A stretch of DNA of 64,000 nt from Ophiosphaerella korrae. Its lineage: Eukaryota > Ascomycota > Dothideomycetes > Pleosporales > Phaeosphaeriaceae. The translations under genes were made by a program, and so were the position numbers. How positions within the stretch are numbered: position 1 is the stretch's first letter; the number at the start of each line of letters is the position of its first letter. The stretch covers positions 33,435-97,434 of the forward strand of contig JALNQF010000166.1 of assembly GCA_028456385.1 (NCBI GenBank). Reading direction: 5' to 3'. Under the pieces are notes generated by a model, which made no database searches, had not been told where the DNA came from, and saw only the letters and a program-made list of their open reading frames with translations. This document shows, one piece after another, positions 1 to 10,003 of the stretch.

Positions 1-1
1 T

Positions 2-1462
2 CCATCTCACACACCTTACGAGCTTGCACATGCTTTCAAGACGGCGGAAGTGAAGGCTTTGATCGTTGAGCCAGAATTACTACCAAATGCTCCGAAGGCT
101 ACAAAGCAAGCTGGTATTCCATTATCACACGTCTTCGTCTTTGACCATCACATTTCCGTTGCTATACCCTGGACTGATTGTGAAGTATGGGGCGAAGGCT
201 TGGGTGGAGAAGAGCGTTGGGGTGGGTGCAAAAGTTGGAGATACTTGATGAGCCAGGGCCAATGCGAGTGGGAGAGATGGGATAACGAAGGCCGAAGTAA
301 AGAGACTATCGCAGCGCGACTATTTAGCAGCGGGACCACCGGCCTGCCAAAGGCAGTAGAGATGACACACCATAACTTCATTACACAACATACAATGGTG
401 TTAGAATGGAAGCCACGAGACTATGAATTAAGTCACCACCAGAGAGCATCGTTTTCCTGGATATGGCTAATTTGAAGAGTGCAGGTCATTCGACTGTTGT
501 GTACACCAATGTTCCACGTTAGCAACGTTCCACGAGCGCACACAAGTCCTCTTCGTGGCGGCATAAAAACCTATGTCATGCGTAGATTCGAACTGAAGTC
601 ATGGCTACGAAATATCGAGCGGTTCTCCATCACCGAAGCCAACATGGTTCCACCAATGGTCATCCAGGTCATCAACTCCCCGCTGACCAACAAGCACTCT
701 CTCAAATCTATTCAAAACTCTTGGGTCGGTGCTGCCCCGCTGGCAGCTGAGCCACAGGCTCGATACAAAGCTTTACTTCAAGATAATACCCCGTTCAATC
801 AAGTCTGGGGAATGAGTGAAACAAGCTGCATCGCTACAATGATACATTATCCTGAGCACGACCCAACGGGCTCAGTAGGGCGCTTGCTACCAAATCACGA
901 TGCCAAACTCATTGATGAAAAAGGGATTGATATTACGGATTTCGACACGGCCGGAGAGCTTTGCGTGCGAGGTCCACTAATCGTAAAAGGATACTTTAAC
1001 AATCCTCAAGCAAACAAGCTGGCGTGGGATAAGGATGGGTATTTCCATACTGGCGATGTCGCAGTGCGAAAGAGAGAAAACGGCCTATGGTACATTGTTG
1101 ATCGCAAGAAAGAGCTGATCAAGGTCCGAGGATTCCAGGTTGCGCCCGCAGAGCTTGAGGGTGTGCTACTCTCACATCCCGAGATTGGTGACGCAGCAGT
1201 CATTGGCATCTCAGCAGGTGGTGCCAATACAAGCGCGGGTGAACATGGCACCGAATTGCCTCGCGCATATCTTGTCGCAAAGGCAGGGAGTCTCATAGAC
1301 GAAGCCGAGGTTCAAGCGTACATGAGGGAAAAACTGGCGGGATACAAACAGTTGGTGGGTGGCGTAAAGTTCATCGATGCGATTCCAAAAAACGCTTCTG
1401 GGAAGATATTGAAGAAGGATTTGAAAGCAATGGCGAAAGCTGAAACGAATTCGAAAATTTGA
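2..1462 (+). CDS. 4-coumarate-CoA-ligase-like acyl/aryl-CoA ligase (5' partial)
   Basis: ANL-superfamily adenylate-forming ligase: it would activate a carboxylic acid (aromatic or medium-chain) through an acyl-AMP to a CoA thioester. The frame is open from base 2, and the first residues (PSHTPYELAHAFK) already match the interior of the family, so the true start lies left of the window. The AMP-binding motif SSGTTGLPKAVEMTHHNF is near 330-380, and the C-terminal hinge with YFHTGDV and DRKKELIKVRGFQVAPAELE lies at 1040-1160. The catalytic-Lys segment NASGKILKKDL is near 1390. An in-frame TGA at 473-475 is best explained by a small intron (about 432-479, 48 nt, CTAAT branch site at 468-472), after which the frame is unchanged. 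The last residues are SKI, an acceptable peroxisomal PTS1 variant. The stop lies 11 bp from the stop of the convergent hydrolase. The substrate cannot be read from the sequence. Confidence 0.88.
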
Positions 1463-1473
1463 AGTGGGTACCG

Positions 1474-2513
1474 CTATCGAGCCCACTTTTCATCTATAGC
1501 AGTAAGCCCAGAAGCGAGAAACTCAATAACAAGACCATTGAACCTATCAGGTTTCTCCCAATAGCACCAGTGCCCACCCCATTCTATGGAAATGCCTACC
1601 GCAAGCCTATTCGATGACTGCATGTTGACCAGATCTACTACTTTGAGTGGGCCGGCTGGGGGGAAACACCCACTACGTGTACTAGCAATAACAAGAACTT
1701 CTGTTGTGCTTCCGGTGTCTGATCCAAATGCTTGCACGATGGCATCTCGCCAGTCAAGTGCTGTATGATCAGCCATGAGCTTCCCATACCATATTCCTTC
1801 TCCCCTCAATGCTTCTTTGAGAAAGAAAGCCTCGTCATTTTGCCATTCCTCTGAGTTCTCCGCGGGATCGCCTGGCTTTGGGTGCGACCTGTATCCTAAG
1901 CAAGCTGCAATCGTTCCCAGATGGGCTGCCTTAGCATCATGCTCAAGTGTTGATTGCATCGCAGCTAAAGCTTCTGGGCTGTTGCAGCCCCGATTGCCGA
2001 ATTCCGGACCCCAGTCTGGCTTATAGTTCTGTAGCGGAGCCTGGTCAACGAAAACCAGTTTATTGAATGCTTGTGTGGTGAACAATTCGGCATAGCACCT
2101 ATGATTCGGGTCAGCGTTCTACCTTTAAAATTTCCTTCTCGTGCTTACCAAAGGATTGCAGCGCCTAAGCTCGTGCCAATAGCTGATATACTACCTTCAG
2201 CAAATTCAAGGTGATCAATCAAGTTTTTCAAGTCTAGGGCAAGACGTGCGACATGATGTCCTGCTGCCGGCTTCTCGGACTGACCATGACCGCGAAGATC
2301 TGGCACGACAACATGGTACGAAGCGGAAAGTGCTGCTACATTACGAGAGAAGACGGCACCAGAGCCCGTAAAGCCATGTAGCTGGACAAGAACTTAGCTA
2401 GTTTGAATCGGTAAATTAGGCGCAATACCCACGAGGATCAACACGGGCAGCCTAGCAGAACCATACGTTTCGTAATACAATTCTATCCCGTCATTGGCTT
2501 TGAATCTTGGCAT
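1474..2513 (-). CDS. alpha/beta hydrolase (three exons)
   Basis: Alpha/beta-hydrolase-fold enzyme, probably an esterase, lactonase or C-C hydrolase. I assemble three exons: 2513-2433, 2381-2149 and 2098-1474, giving 312 residues. Intron 1 (2382-2432, 51 nt, GTGGGT...CAG) removes an in-frame stop and joins PVLIL to LHGFTGSG, the usual oxyanion-hole strand. Intron 2 (2099-2148, 50 nt, GTAAGC...TAG) joins the nucleophile-elbow exon to the rest. Visible motifs are HGFTGSG, PDLRGHGQSEKP and the nucleophile elbow GTSLGAAI. Near the C-terminus, GGHWCYWEKPDRFN supplies the catalytic His. The expected acid after strand 6 or 7 is not obvious: that segment reads ASTRSGCFPPAGP. The gene converges on the CoA ligase and diverges from the C2H2 regulator. 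It could act on a ring-cleavage or ester intermediate of the same pathway, which is inference. Confidence 0.85.
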
Positions 2514-3332
2514 GGTATCTTACTCTCCAGTCGCTTTTGGAGATTTTAAAAAGTTGTGGCGAGTGATGGTGTTGCAAGTTCGCCATCCCGAGGTCGTGCG
2601 CGATCTCAAATCCCCCCACTTCACGTGATGTATCATCCAACCAAGTCCGATTTCATGTGCAAAACACTGCGAGACTTTGTAAACTCATGAGATGTAATGA
2701 ATGTGTCAAATAATTTTTGACAAGCACTGACATGCGAGGTCGTAGAATTTCAACAAGGGATGACGTCAACCTTCGAATAACGAACCTGATAGCTGCGGAT
2801 ATTCGTATTTATTTCGAAGACCACAGGGCAAAACTCCAAGGCCGATAGTGGACGAAATTAAATAACCTGCTTGATGCGAACGTGGTGGTGCCCAGGTGAG
2901 GTAGAGTCTTAGCATAGTATCATCATTTGGTACCTGGCGATATTGCTCAAAATTCAAATCAATCTCGAGGTTGTGTTTGAGATATGCCCAGGCGTTCAGC
3001 CAAGTGTTCTTCCTTGTGAAAGATATGTCCTGAACGGAGGACATCTACTTATGAGATGGCTTCAGCTCCTAGAGCTAGCTATCTATGCAATGCCTTCCCC
3101 AGTAGCTACAACGGCGTCTGTCTGGTCGTGAATTTGTAGCCTGGGTGTTGTGTGACGTGAAATCAGACCGTGCTCCTTGTACACCTCTAGCCAGGTAAGG
3201 CCGGTTGTGCCGCTAGACCAGGGTCATTATATTAAGAAAGACCAGCCAAACCTAAACCCTAGCAACGGATAGCCAAGCAATCAAACTAAAATGCTCTCCA
3301 CTTTAGCCGTAACTTGCGGGGGCCTATTTTGT

Positions 3333-3339
3333 TCCCCAC
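3333..3339 (-). promoter_or_regulatory. CreA/Mig1-type GTGGGGA site
   Basis: TCCCCAC, the reverse complement of GTGGGGA, fits the fungal carbon-catabolite repressor consensus SYGGRG. It lies 40 bp before the regulator start codon and is paired with the next site 31 bp downstream. Pairs are the arrangement known to act in vivo for CreA. Confidence 0.5.
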
Positions 3340-3363
3340 ATCCCATGATTGTTCTCTGCCATT

Positions 3364-3370
3364 TCCCCAC
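3364..3370 (-). promoter_or_regulatory. CreA/Mig1-type GTGGGGA site
   Basis: Second TCCCCAC before the regulator. It ends 8 bp before the proposed ATG at 3379, so it would lie in the 5' leader or very close to the transcription start. Confidence 0.45.
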
Positions 3371-3378
3371 AACACACA

Positions 3379-5700
3379 ATGCCACCAGCATCACAACGTC
3401 GGCAGACTGGATTATGGCTGCAATGCACAATTTGCCATCGTTCATACTCAAAAAGGGAACATCTCCAGGTACGGCTTCAAAAAGCACACTTCTTTCGGCA
3501 CGGTAACTAACCAAAGGTGCAGAGACATGAACGATCACGTCAGATCACCAGTTGCAGCGTTTAGCTAACATCACTAATTTTTCTCTTAGACACTGGCGAT
3601 AAACCATATGTATGCCAAACATGCGGTAGACGCTTCGCCCGCCAAGATGCGCTCAATCGACATACACGATTACATCAACGCAGTGGTAGCGTGACAACCT
3701 CGACACATTCAGACTCAACTCAGTTTGTGCATCTTGATGTTGACGCCAATCACTATCAATTACACCCAGAAGATATATTGATCCCTCCTTTAGCGTCTAG
3801 TGAACCCTTTCAGCCACTGCAATTGACAAACTCGAGCTTGTTTTGGCCCGATTCAGAAGACTTATTACAAAACATTATGTCGATTGACCCTGCTCTATGG
3901 GAACAGCCTATGAAATTAATGCCTTCTGTTGTAGCGACCCAAAACTCAGTCGACTTGTTATCTGCACCCAATGCAATTGATACGGCGGGCGACGAGGGCC
4001 ATCGGGCTATTCAGACTTTGAGTGCTCAGCTTAACAACACGCTTACAGGGATTACAGCTCCCGTTACACTTGCAGACCTTACATCAAAATTTCTGGATAG
4101 CTGTTTGCACATGTTCTTTTCTACTTTTGTTATCATGTTGCCAGTTATTCATCGACCAACGTTCGTATTTGGCGAATGCTCGCCACCATTATTGCTGAAT
4201 GCCATGGCAATTGGTTCTCTTTTCCTTGGAACGAAGGAAGCATCGGCTAAGGTATTTTCTTCCTGTATTAGGGGTCGACTATTATTAATATACTATAGGG
4301 AGATGCGCTTTGGCGTCTCGCGCACACCGCAGTGGCGACATCTTGGCATTCAATGATCAGCCACAGAGGTGAGTACGATACGGCAACTGGTTTGCAACTA
4401 GTACAGACGTCGCTTCTCAGCCAAGTGTATGCTGCTCTTGCTCAGGTATGAACACACCAGGAAGAGTGACCAAATCTGCACTAAACACGCACAGTCTCGT
4501 ACTCTGCGTATGACAAGTCAGGTCTTCCATGGCCTTGGATTCTACTGGGCCCGTCACAGCGGTTTATTCGACTTACTAGATGAACCTACCCCTCCACCTC
4601 AGGACGGTGCAGCAGAGACGATCTATCAGGCATGGCGAATTTGGGTCGCACGTGAGACTCGACTGCGCTCCCTCCTTGGTCTATATATCCTGGACGACGT
4701 CATATCTCAATATAGCGGTAACCCAACTTTTGCTCAGCACATGTCGAACCCACTTCCTATGCCTAGTGACGAGCATACCTTTAGTGCAACAGAGCCCCAT
4801 GAATGGTTGCACTTGTTACTACAAAAAAAATGCGCGACCAGGTCTGCTGCGATTTTGCGATGTATTTCGCATGTTCTTTTATCCCACTGCAAGCCCCGAA
4901 GCTGGTATGCCACCGGACCTGACTTTCCTTGCAATCAGAGTAGTCTTGGAAGGCCTTGAATCGTTGGTGGCAGAATCAAACCGCATTGAGCCTCGCCCGG
5001 TCGGAATGCCATCACCAAGAGAAATCAATTCTGTACTCGAACGGATACGACAATATATTCAAAACAATCCAAGGCTGACAGTTTTGGAAAGAAGAACTGC
5101 GATGCTACGTTGGCATGCCATATGTTTAGACACTTGGAGAGTAGCAGCCCGTGGTGCAAGAAGGCTCTGCTTTAGTCATGGGATTACACAAAATATATTT
5201 GGTGGTCGCGAGAGATTCGAGACAGACATCAACGCCAAACGCCACATCGAAAAGGATGACGCCCGACGGACTTTACTACATGCACGCGAGATCCAATACA
5301 TATCCTCACATCTACCCCTTGGCCTCGCCCACGACCCTCATGTTCCTGGAGCCGTCTTTGCTGCGGCGACGACGTATGCTGCTTTTGCACTGGCTGGGAA
5401 AACGCGAATTCCATTTCCAGAAGTCGTAGATTGGCATGTTGCAGTTCTGTTGCCCAGTATTGATGCAAACCCAATGGACGGATGCACAGATAGTCTTGAT
5501 GCGGGCAGTGAAGAAAGTCCAACCGGGCTATTTGTGCGTGGCACCTTGAATGCAACGGACGGAACAAGCAATGTTCTGATAGTAGATCTAAGTTACGAAA
5601 TGAGCAGTATCAGGTCGCTGTGAGGGCTCTGAGCCTGCAATGGGGAGTTTGCACTGAGATGGAGGAGGTCCTTCATGCATGGATTGCGAAGTGTGCTTGA
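3379..5700 (+). CDS. C2H2 zinc-finger / Fungal_trans transcription factor, with a 16-nt microexon and a frameshift at an A8 run
   Basis: Likely pathway-specific regulator of the cluster. Proposed exons: 3379-3468, 3523-3538 (16 nt only), 3590-4251, 4299-4445, 4495-5572 and 5614-5700, about 692 residues if one base is skipped. Two tandem C2H2 fingers sit at residues 16-36 and 44-64 (each C-x2-C-x12-H-x3-H) joined by the canonical linker TGDKPY. The microexon supplies the end of finger 1. Introns 1 and 2 (54 and 51 nt) have CTAAC branch sites. A Fungal_trans (PF04082-type) region spans roughly residues 200-480 (FLDSCLHMFFSTFV, GDALWRLAHTAVATSW, VFHGLGFYWARHSGLF). The frame moves by +1 at eight A's (4823-4830), after which family-like sequence resumes (FCDVFRMFFYP, RVVLEGLESLVAES). 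This is either a pseudogenising indel or a sequencing error. The last intron (5573-5613, GTTCTG donor) is weak; without it the protein stops at 5623. It ends 24 bp from the convergent P450. Confidence 0.8.
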
Positions 5701-5724
5701 AAAGGCACGATTGGAGACAAGCAA

Positions 5725-6987
5725 TTAATTACCAATAATGCAGACAGGGCAACTTACGATACCCATCTCTGGCATTTTTGCATATTGCAACTCTCCGTTG
5801 ACATCCCAGTCCTGACATTCGTCCAGCATGACTTTCAACCCCACCTGAAGTGCCAGACGTGCCAACGGCATGCCCGCACATCGATGGCAGCCGCGACCGA
5901 ACCCCAAGTGTTTATTCAAATTTACCCTGCCCAATATGAACTCATGTGGATTGTGAAACACTTCTGGGTCGCGATTCGCAGCGGCATAGGTCATGGTTAT
6001 CGGCTCGCCAGGTTGAACAGTGCGACCATGCAGTTTCACGGGATGGGCGGCTGTGCGACTGAACCCACGATAGGGGACATAAAGTCGAACAAACTCCTCC
6101 ACTGCGTTAGGTATCAGATCCGGGTGATTGCGCAGTTTATTTTGCATAACCTTATCTCGAGCAAGATGAGCCGCGATGGTCCCGAAAAGAATAGGTGGTG
6201 CAATCATGCCAACCACAAGACATTGGCGCAGAGTATCACTATACGTTGTCAGCAAGATACCGAGCCCAGAACTTGAAATTTCATCCACGAACATTAACTT
6301 GTCTTCAGGTATCGGTTCCCCATATATTCGCTCAGAGAGCAAACTGCTTGCAGGGTCAGTTTCAGGATCGCGCAGATTTCCTCTCCGGTCCTTGAACAGT
6401 GCCCTAGCCATGTCGTATAATTTTTCAGAATGAAACTTAATGTCATCATTTCTCTGTTCGCGCCATGCATTAGCCCATGCAGCAGCAGTTTTTGCAAGTA
6501 CCGGAGCGCTCTCATCAGCCAAATTCAACCATGTGACTTCGACCCAAGCAGCAAAATTCGCCCCAAATTCGGCTGCCACGTCGCCTCTTTTACGATCTAC
6601 TAAGACCTTCCACTCACGCCTTGCATGCTCTTCCAATACATCCTTTAATCTTGCCAGTCTCGAAGCCTTTAAAGTTCGATCGATTGCTTTTCGGTATGGA
6701 GTGTGCAAGGGCGGATCTGTGTTCAATGGAGGGCGCCTCGTTCCGCGCGAATCTGAAGGCACCACAGCTTTGACTGAGGATATGAAAGTTGAAGAATTTG
6801 CTGCACAGTCTTTTATGTCGTCATAACGCGTGAGCATCCAGTAACCGCCCATTTGAGGACTATAGGCAACTGGACAAGTTGACCTGAGTGAGTCAAACTG
6901 CGCATGAATCTCTTCTGGAATGCTGAAATCTGACGGATCAAAGTCGGTAACCGGCGGTGGCTTTGCGAATGGACATACTGTCGTCAT
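5725..6987 (-). CDS. soluble bacterial-type cytochrome P450
   Basis: Haem-thiolate monooxygenase of 420 residues in one uninterrupted frame. There is no N-terminal membrane anchor (MTTVCPFAKPPPVTDFD), so it should be soluble, like actinobacterial P450s and unlike the usual anchored fungal enzymes of 500 residues or more. The haem loop FGRGCHRCAG matches FxxGxxxCxG and supplies the Cys ligand. The K-helix ExxR is EFVR within VEEFVRLYVP. Oddly, the I-helix reads GMIAPPILFGT where the acid-Thr pair of the oxygen-activating groove is normally found. It lacks introns while its neighbours have two to five, which fits gain from bacteria. It shares a 336-bp promoter region with the transporter and would oxidise the imported compound. 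It needs an external electron donor, which is not encoded here. Confidence 0.9.
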   Translation of the reverse strand: MTTVCPFAKPPPVTDFDPSDFSIPEEIHAQFDSLRSTCPVAYSPQMGGYWMLTRYDDIKDCAANSSTFISSVKAVVPSDSRGTRRPPLNTDPPLHTPYRKAIDRTLKASRLARLKDVLEEHARREWKVLVDRKRGDVAAEFGANFAAWVEVTWLNLADESAPVLAKTAAAWANAWREQRNDDIKFHSEKLYDMARALFKDRRGNLRDPETDPASSLLSERIYGEPIPEDKLMFVDEISSSGLGILLTTYSDTLRQCLVVGMIAPPILFGTIAAHLARDKVMQNKLRNHPDLIPNAVEEFVRLYVPYRGFSRTAAHPVKLHGRTVQPGEPITMTYAAANRDPEVFHNPHEFILGRVNLNKHLGFGRGCHRCAGMPLARLALQVGLKVMLDECQDWDVNGELQYAKMPEMGIVSCPVCIIGN

Positions 6988-7323
6988 CGTTTATGGTGTG
7001 AGAGAATTTAGAGCTGACTAGATGGTCAAAGAGAAAGCTCACACTTGAAGCTCAGATGTACCCTGTGTTTTTACGTGCCGTCAGAAACCTAATTATTCTA
7101 TCTACGGATATGTACGTTCTTTTCACGATCATGTTGTGCTAGGCGTGGGGATTATCAGAGTGTGGGGAAGAGGGCATGCTTAAATTACGGTTATATAGAT
7201 GAGTGGGGAAAACCAGTAGTAAGTGGGGAAATCTGGAGAAGCGGACAAATAGCATCGAAATCAGACAGGATAAAGCGCAATCGATCCTAGTCCCTCGATC
7301 TTGTACCAACCCACCAATGTAAC
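6988..7323. promoter_or_regulatory. divergent P450/transporter promoter with four GTGGGGA sites
   Basis: Shared upstream region of the P450 (minus) and the MFS transporter (plus). GTGGGGA occurs at 7145-7151, 7162-7168, 7203-7209 and 7223-7229, all in the same orientation and within 85 bp. A given heptamer is expected about once per 8 kb counting both strands. The motif is a perfect SYGGRG site for CreA/Mig1, but it could also be the target of the cluster's own C2H2 regulator. Both would mean coordinated control of the two genes. Confidence 0.6.
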
Positions 7324-9097
7324 ATGGCTACCACTACTGGCATAGAACCCGAGAAATCAAGCACTTTCTGCGCCGAACAGGTTGAAAATCAGCGCGACCA
7401 TCTGAATCGAGGGTATGAGCCAAAAACCGATGAAGCCAGAGCCCTAGATAAACGCATCAATCTCAAACTTGATTTTGCCGTTGTTCTAGTGCTAGCCATC
7501 GATTTCGTTCTCTGCGGCATCGATAAGACCAATATAGGTTATGTTACAACGACGAGTAAGCTTCGAACACGGTTTGTAGTTCTAGAACACCAAAGTGTTG
7601 ACCTGAAACAGATATGCTGAGAGACGCGAATCTCACCCAAGATGATATTGCTGACTCCGTCTCAATCCTGTCAGTAACGTATATCACCTTACAGCCATTT
7701 TCAACGGCAATTGGGCGGCGCCTCGGGCCAAAATATTGGATAGCATGCATGATGGTTGCCTGGGGTAGTGTATGCATGGCGCATGCTGCGACGAAAAACC
7801 GTAGAACACTCATTGCGTTGCGATTACTTCTCGGTGCATTTGAAGCTGGGTTTGTCCCAACATCGTTTGTGAGTATGCCTTTAAAAATTTTGTGCCTTGA
7901 TTAATGTAGTTAGTACTACATGTCAACGGTATACCCGAAGTACTTGCTTGGGCTACGTATGGGGCTGTTCGCTGGCATGTTCTTAATCGCAGGGGCATTC
8001 GCGGGCCTCATAGCATATGGTATATTCCTGATCAAGAACAGTTCATTGCACAACTGGCAGTGGCTCTTCATAATTGAAGGGGCTCTCAGCTTGGTCATGG
8101 CCGTTGTAACCGTCCTCGTTTTGCCCGCCAGATTGGAATCAGCATGGTGTACGTCAACATATGCAATACATCCATATGTTCATTCTAATGTCTTTTAGTC
8201 TTTACGCCGTCCGAAGTAACCCATGCTGTGGCGCGCATGGAAGCTGATGTTGCGGGCGCATCCAAGGAGGGATCCCATGACAAAACTGGAACTATCACCA
8301 GACGCGATGTTCGTGATGCCCTTACCGATTGGAAGAAGCTCATGACGATTGTCTTCAATGTACTTGCTACTCTCCCTGTAGCCGCATTCAGCACTTTTAT
8401 GCCACTAATCGTCAAAGGTATGGGATACAAGGGCGTTGACGCTTCCATCATGAGCGTGTCGCCATTCGTAGTTGGCGCATTAGGGCTTCTTGTCTTTGTA
8501 TATCTGAGCGATAGGTCCAAAGAGAGAAGTATCGTTGTATCTTCAAGCATGATGCTAGCAGTTGTTGGGCTGATCGTCATGTACACAAGTAGTAGGCCAA
8601 AGCTGAGGTATGGATTCGTGCATGTGTGCCTGGCTGGGGCCTTTACCGCTGGCCCTCTTATTGTTGCATGGCTATCCGTCAATACAACCGAGAAGGTGAG
8701 CGTGTTCCGTCAGGTAGACGTACCGGCCTGTGGCTGACTATTTCTAGGCTAAGCGCTCTATTATCATTGGGATGAATGGATACAGTAATATTGCCGGTGT
8801 TATTGCCGGCCAATTATATAAGGCAAAATATGCGCCTCGCTGTACGTCCTTTCTTGTCTTGATACAGGTATTCGTTACCATATACTTACTTTCCTAGATC
8901 GTGTTCCCCTACTCGTCACCATGGTGTTGATCGTGATCGGAGCTTGTGGATTCGTTGCTCTACGTATATTGCTTATGTTAGAGAATCGACGGCGAGCTCG
9001 ACTCATTTCTAATTGGACTCCGGATGATTTTGAGACTGAAAACGAATCAGATGAACGAAGAGGTGACATGAAACTCACGTTTCACTATGGATACTAA
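7324..9097 (+). CDS. MFS transporter, ACS/Dal5 (allantoate permease) family
   Basis: Plasma-membrane H+ symporter of the anion:cation symporter family, which typically imports small organic anions (allantoate, nicotinate, pantothenate, aromatic acids). Six exons: 7324-7555, 7612-7868, 7914-8148, 8199-8695, 8748-8841 and 8898-9097, giving 504 residues, normal for the family. All five introns are 45-56 nt with GT...AG ends, and the joins restore family sequence across each break (for example PTSF-YYMSTVYPK and AWFFTPSE). Signature segments are RINLKLDFAVVLVLAIDF, GIDKTNIGY, RLLLGAFEAGF, the WQWLFIIEGA loop and the C-terminal RRGDMKLTFHYGY typical of Dal5-like proteins. Hydrophobic helices alternate throughout, consistent with 12 membrane spans. 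Its place beside the P450 suggests that it supplies that enzyme's substrate. Confidence 0.9.
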
Positions 9098-10003
9098 GAA
9101 CCATAGAGCTCTGAGCCTTAGAAAGGCAAACCAAGTCTTGTCAAATATGCAAGGGAGAGGGTTCGCTGCTTAGGTGGTACTCAAGATTCGAAACAAGCCT
9201 GATTTCATGGTTCGATGACTTCCGTACTTAGTTATATGCCAAGGGCTACCTCCAACATGTTCACGGTAAAGCTTCACACGCTTTACATTTACAGTTCAAT
9301 TTTTTTCCTTACAGTACGCATGCTGAATATTTTGAAAGAGAGCATCTTAGAGATTATGTGACTAGCTTGAAAGGTACCCCATATGCTGAAAAACTGCAGC
9401 TCAAATCCACTACCCCACCCCCCCCCCCCCCCCCTTACAAAAAGGTGAAGAATAATCAGCGACGTTGATTATCTTGAGCAGAAATTTTTATAGACGCAGC
9501 AGCAAAGTCTGCAGCCTTATAATAAGTTGATGAGCAAATGTGGCAGAGGCTCCTCTGTACAGGGACATATCGCTATCAATATTTCAAATCTTTTATGCAT
9601 TAACAACGTATCAGGGGCTATATCTTGAGCCTTGATTTCTCAAGCGTGGTCAATGATACCGTTTTTTGAGAGTCTACTTTGCGCATCCCTAGAAGAAAAC
9701 ATTGTCTCATTTTATGCCACATGACCAGGGGCTAGGCAGCTACCACTAGTACCCTTGTGGTTGAGTGACTGTACAACAGATTATTATTGGCCCTTTAACC
9801 GGAGGCAGAATCCAATAGCGTCGGTGGAAGGTACTGAGTATAGTATGACACATATATCTGCTGTTCTACTGTTATAACGACGACAATTATCTACCTTGAT
9901 AGTATTATTAGGCAAGGGTATATATGACTCATATTTTTAAGATGAGCGGTTATAGCTCAAAGATATAACGCGTATTCGGGGGAACACTTCAATCCACCAC
10001 GAC
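9098..10003. other. gene-free stretch after the cluster
   Basis: No coding sequence is recognised. Base composition becomes gradually more AT-rich to the right. The only structured item is a C homopolymer at 9418-9434. The sequence before the Tc1 relic contains no clear terminal inverted repeat that I could pair. Confidence 0.5.
9418..9434 (+). repeat. poly-C tract (17 C)
   Basis: Seventeen consecutive C residues, preceded by CCCCA. An uninterrupted C run is striking next to RIP-damaged DNA, and its length is likely to vary between strains or to be miscounted by sequencing. Confidence 0.9.

Larger units (their letters stand above)
2514..3378. promoter_or_regulatory. divergent intergenic region between hydrolase and C2H2 regulator
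   Basis: This 865-bp region separates two divergently transcribed genes. It holds one C-rich site (CCCCAC at 2614-2619, about 100 bp before the hydrolase start) and two TCCCCAC sites close to the regulator start. A TATA-like stretch (TATATTAAG) lies near 3229. A 92-codon minus-strand open frame at 2766-3044 matches no family I recognise and is more likely chance or relic sequence. Confidence 0.5.

Noticed and set aside
473..475. TGA in the CoA ligase as programmed readthrough
   Set aside because: A branch site and acceptors typical of a small fungal intron are present, which is the simpler explanation.
2766..3044. 92-codon minus-strand open frame between hydrolase and regulator
   Set aside because: No recognisable domain, no supporting splice structure, and it lies in the divergent promoter region.
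3281..3568. Overlapping open frames on both strands around the regulator start
   Set aside because: They are shadows; only the spliced frame starting at 3379 yields two complete C2H2 fingers.
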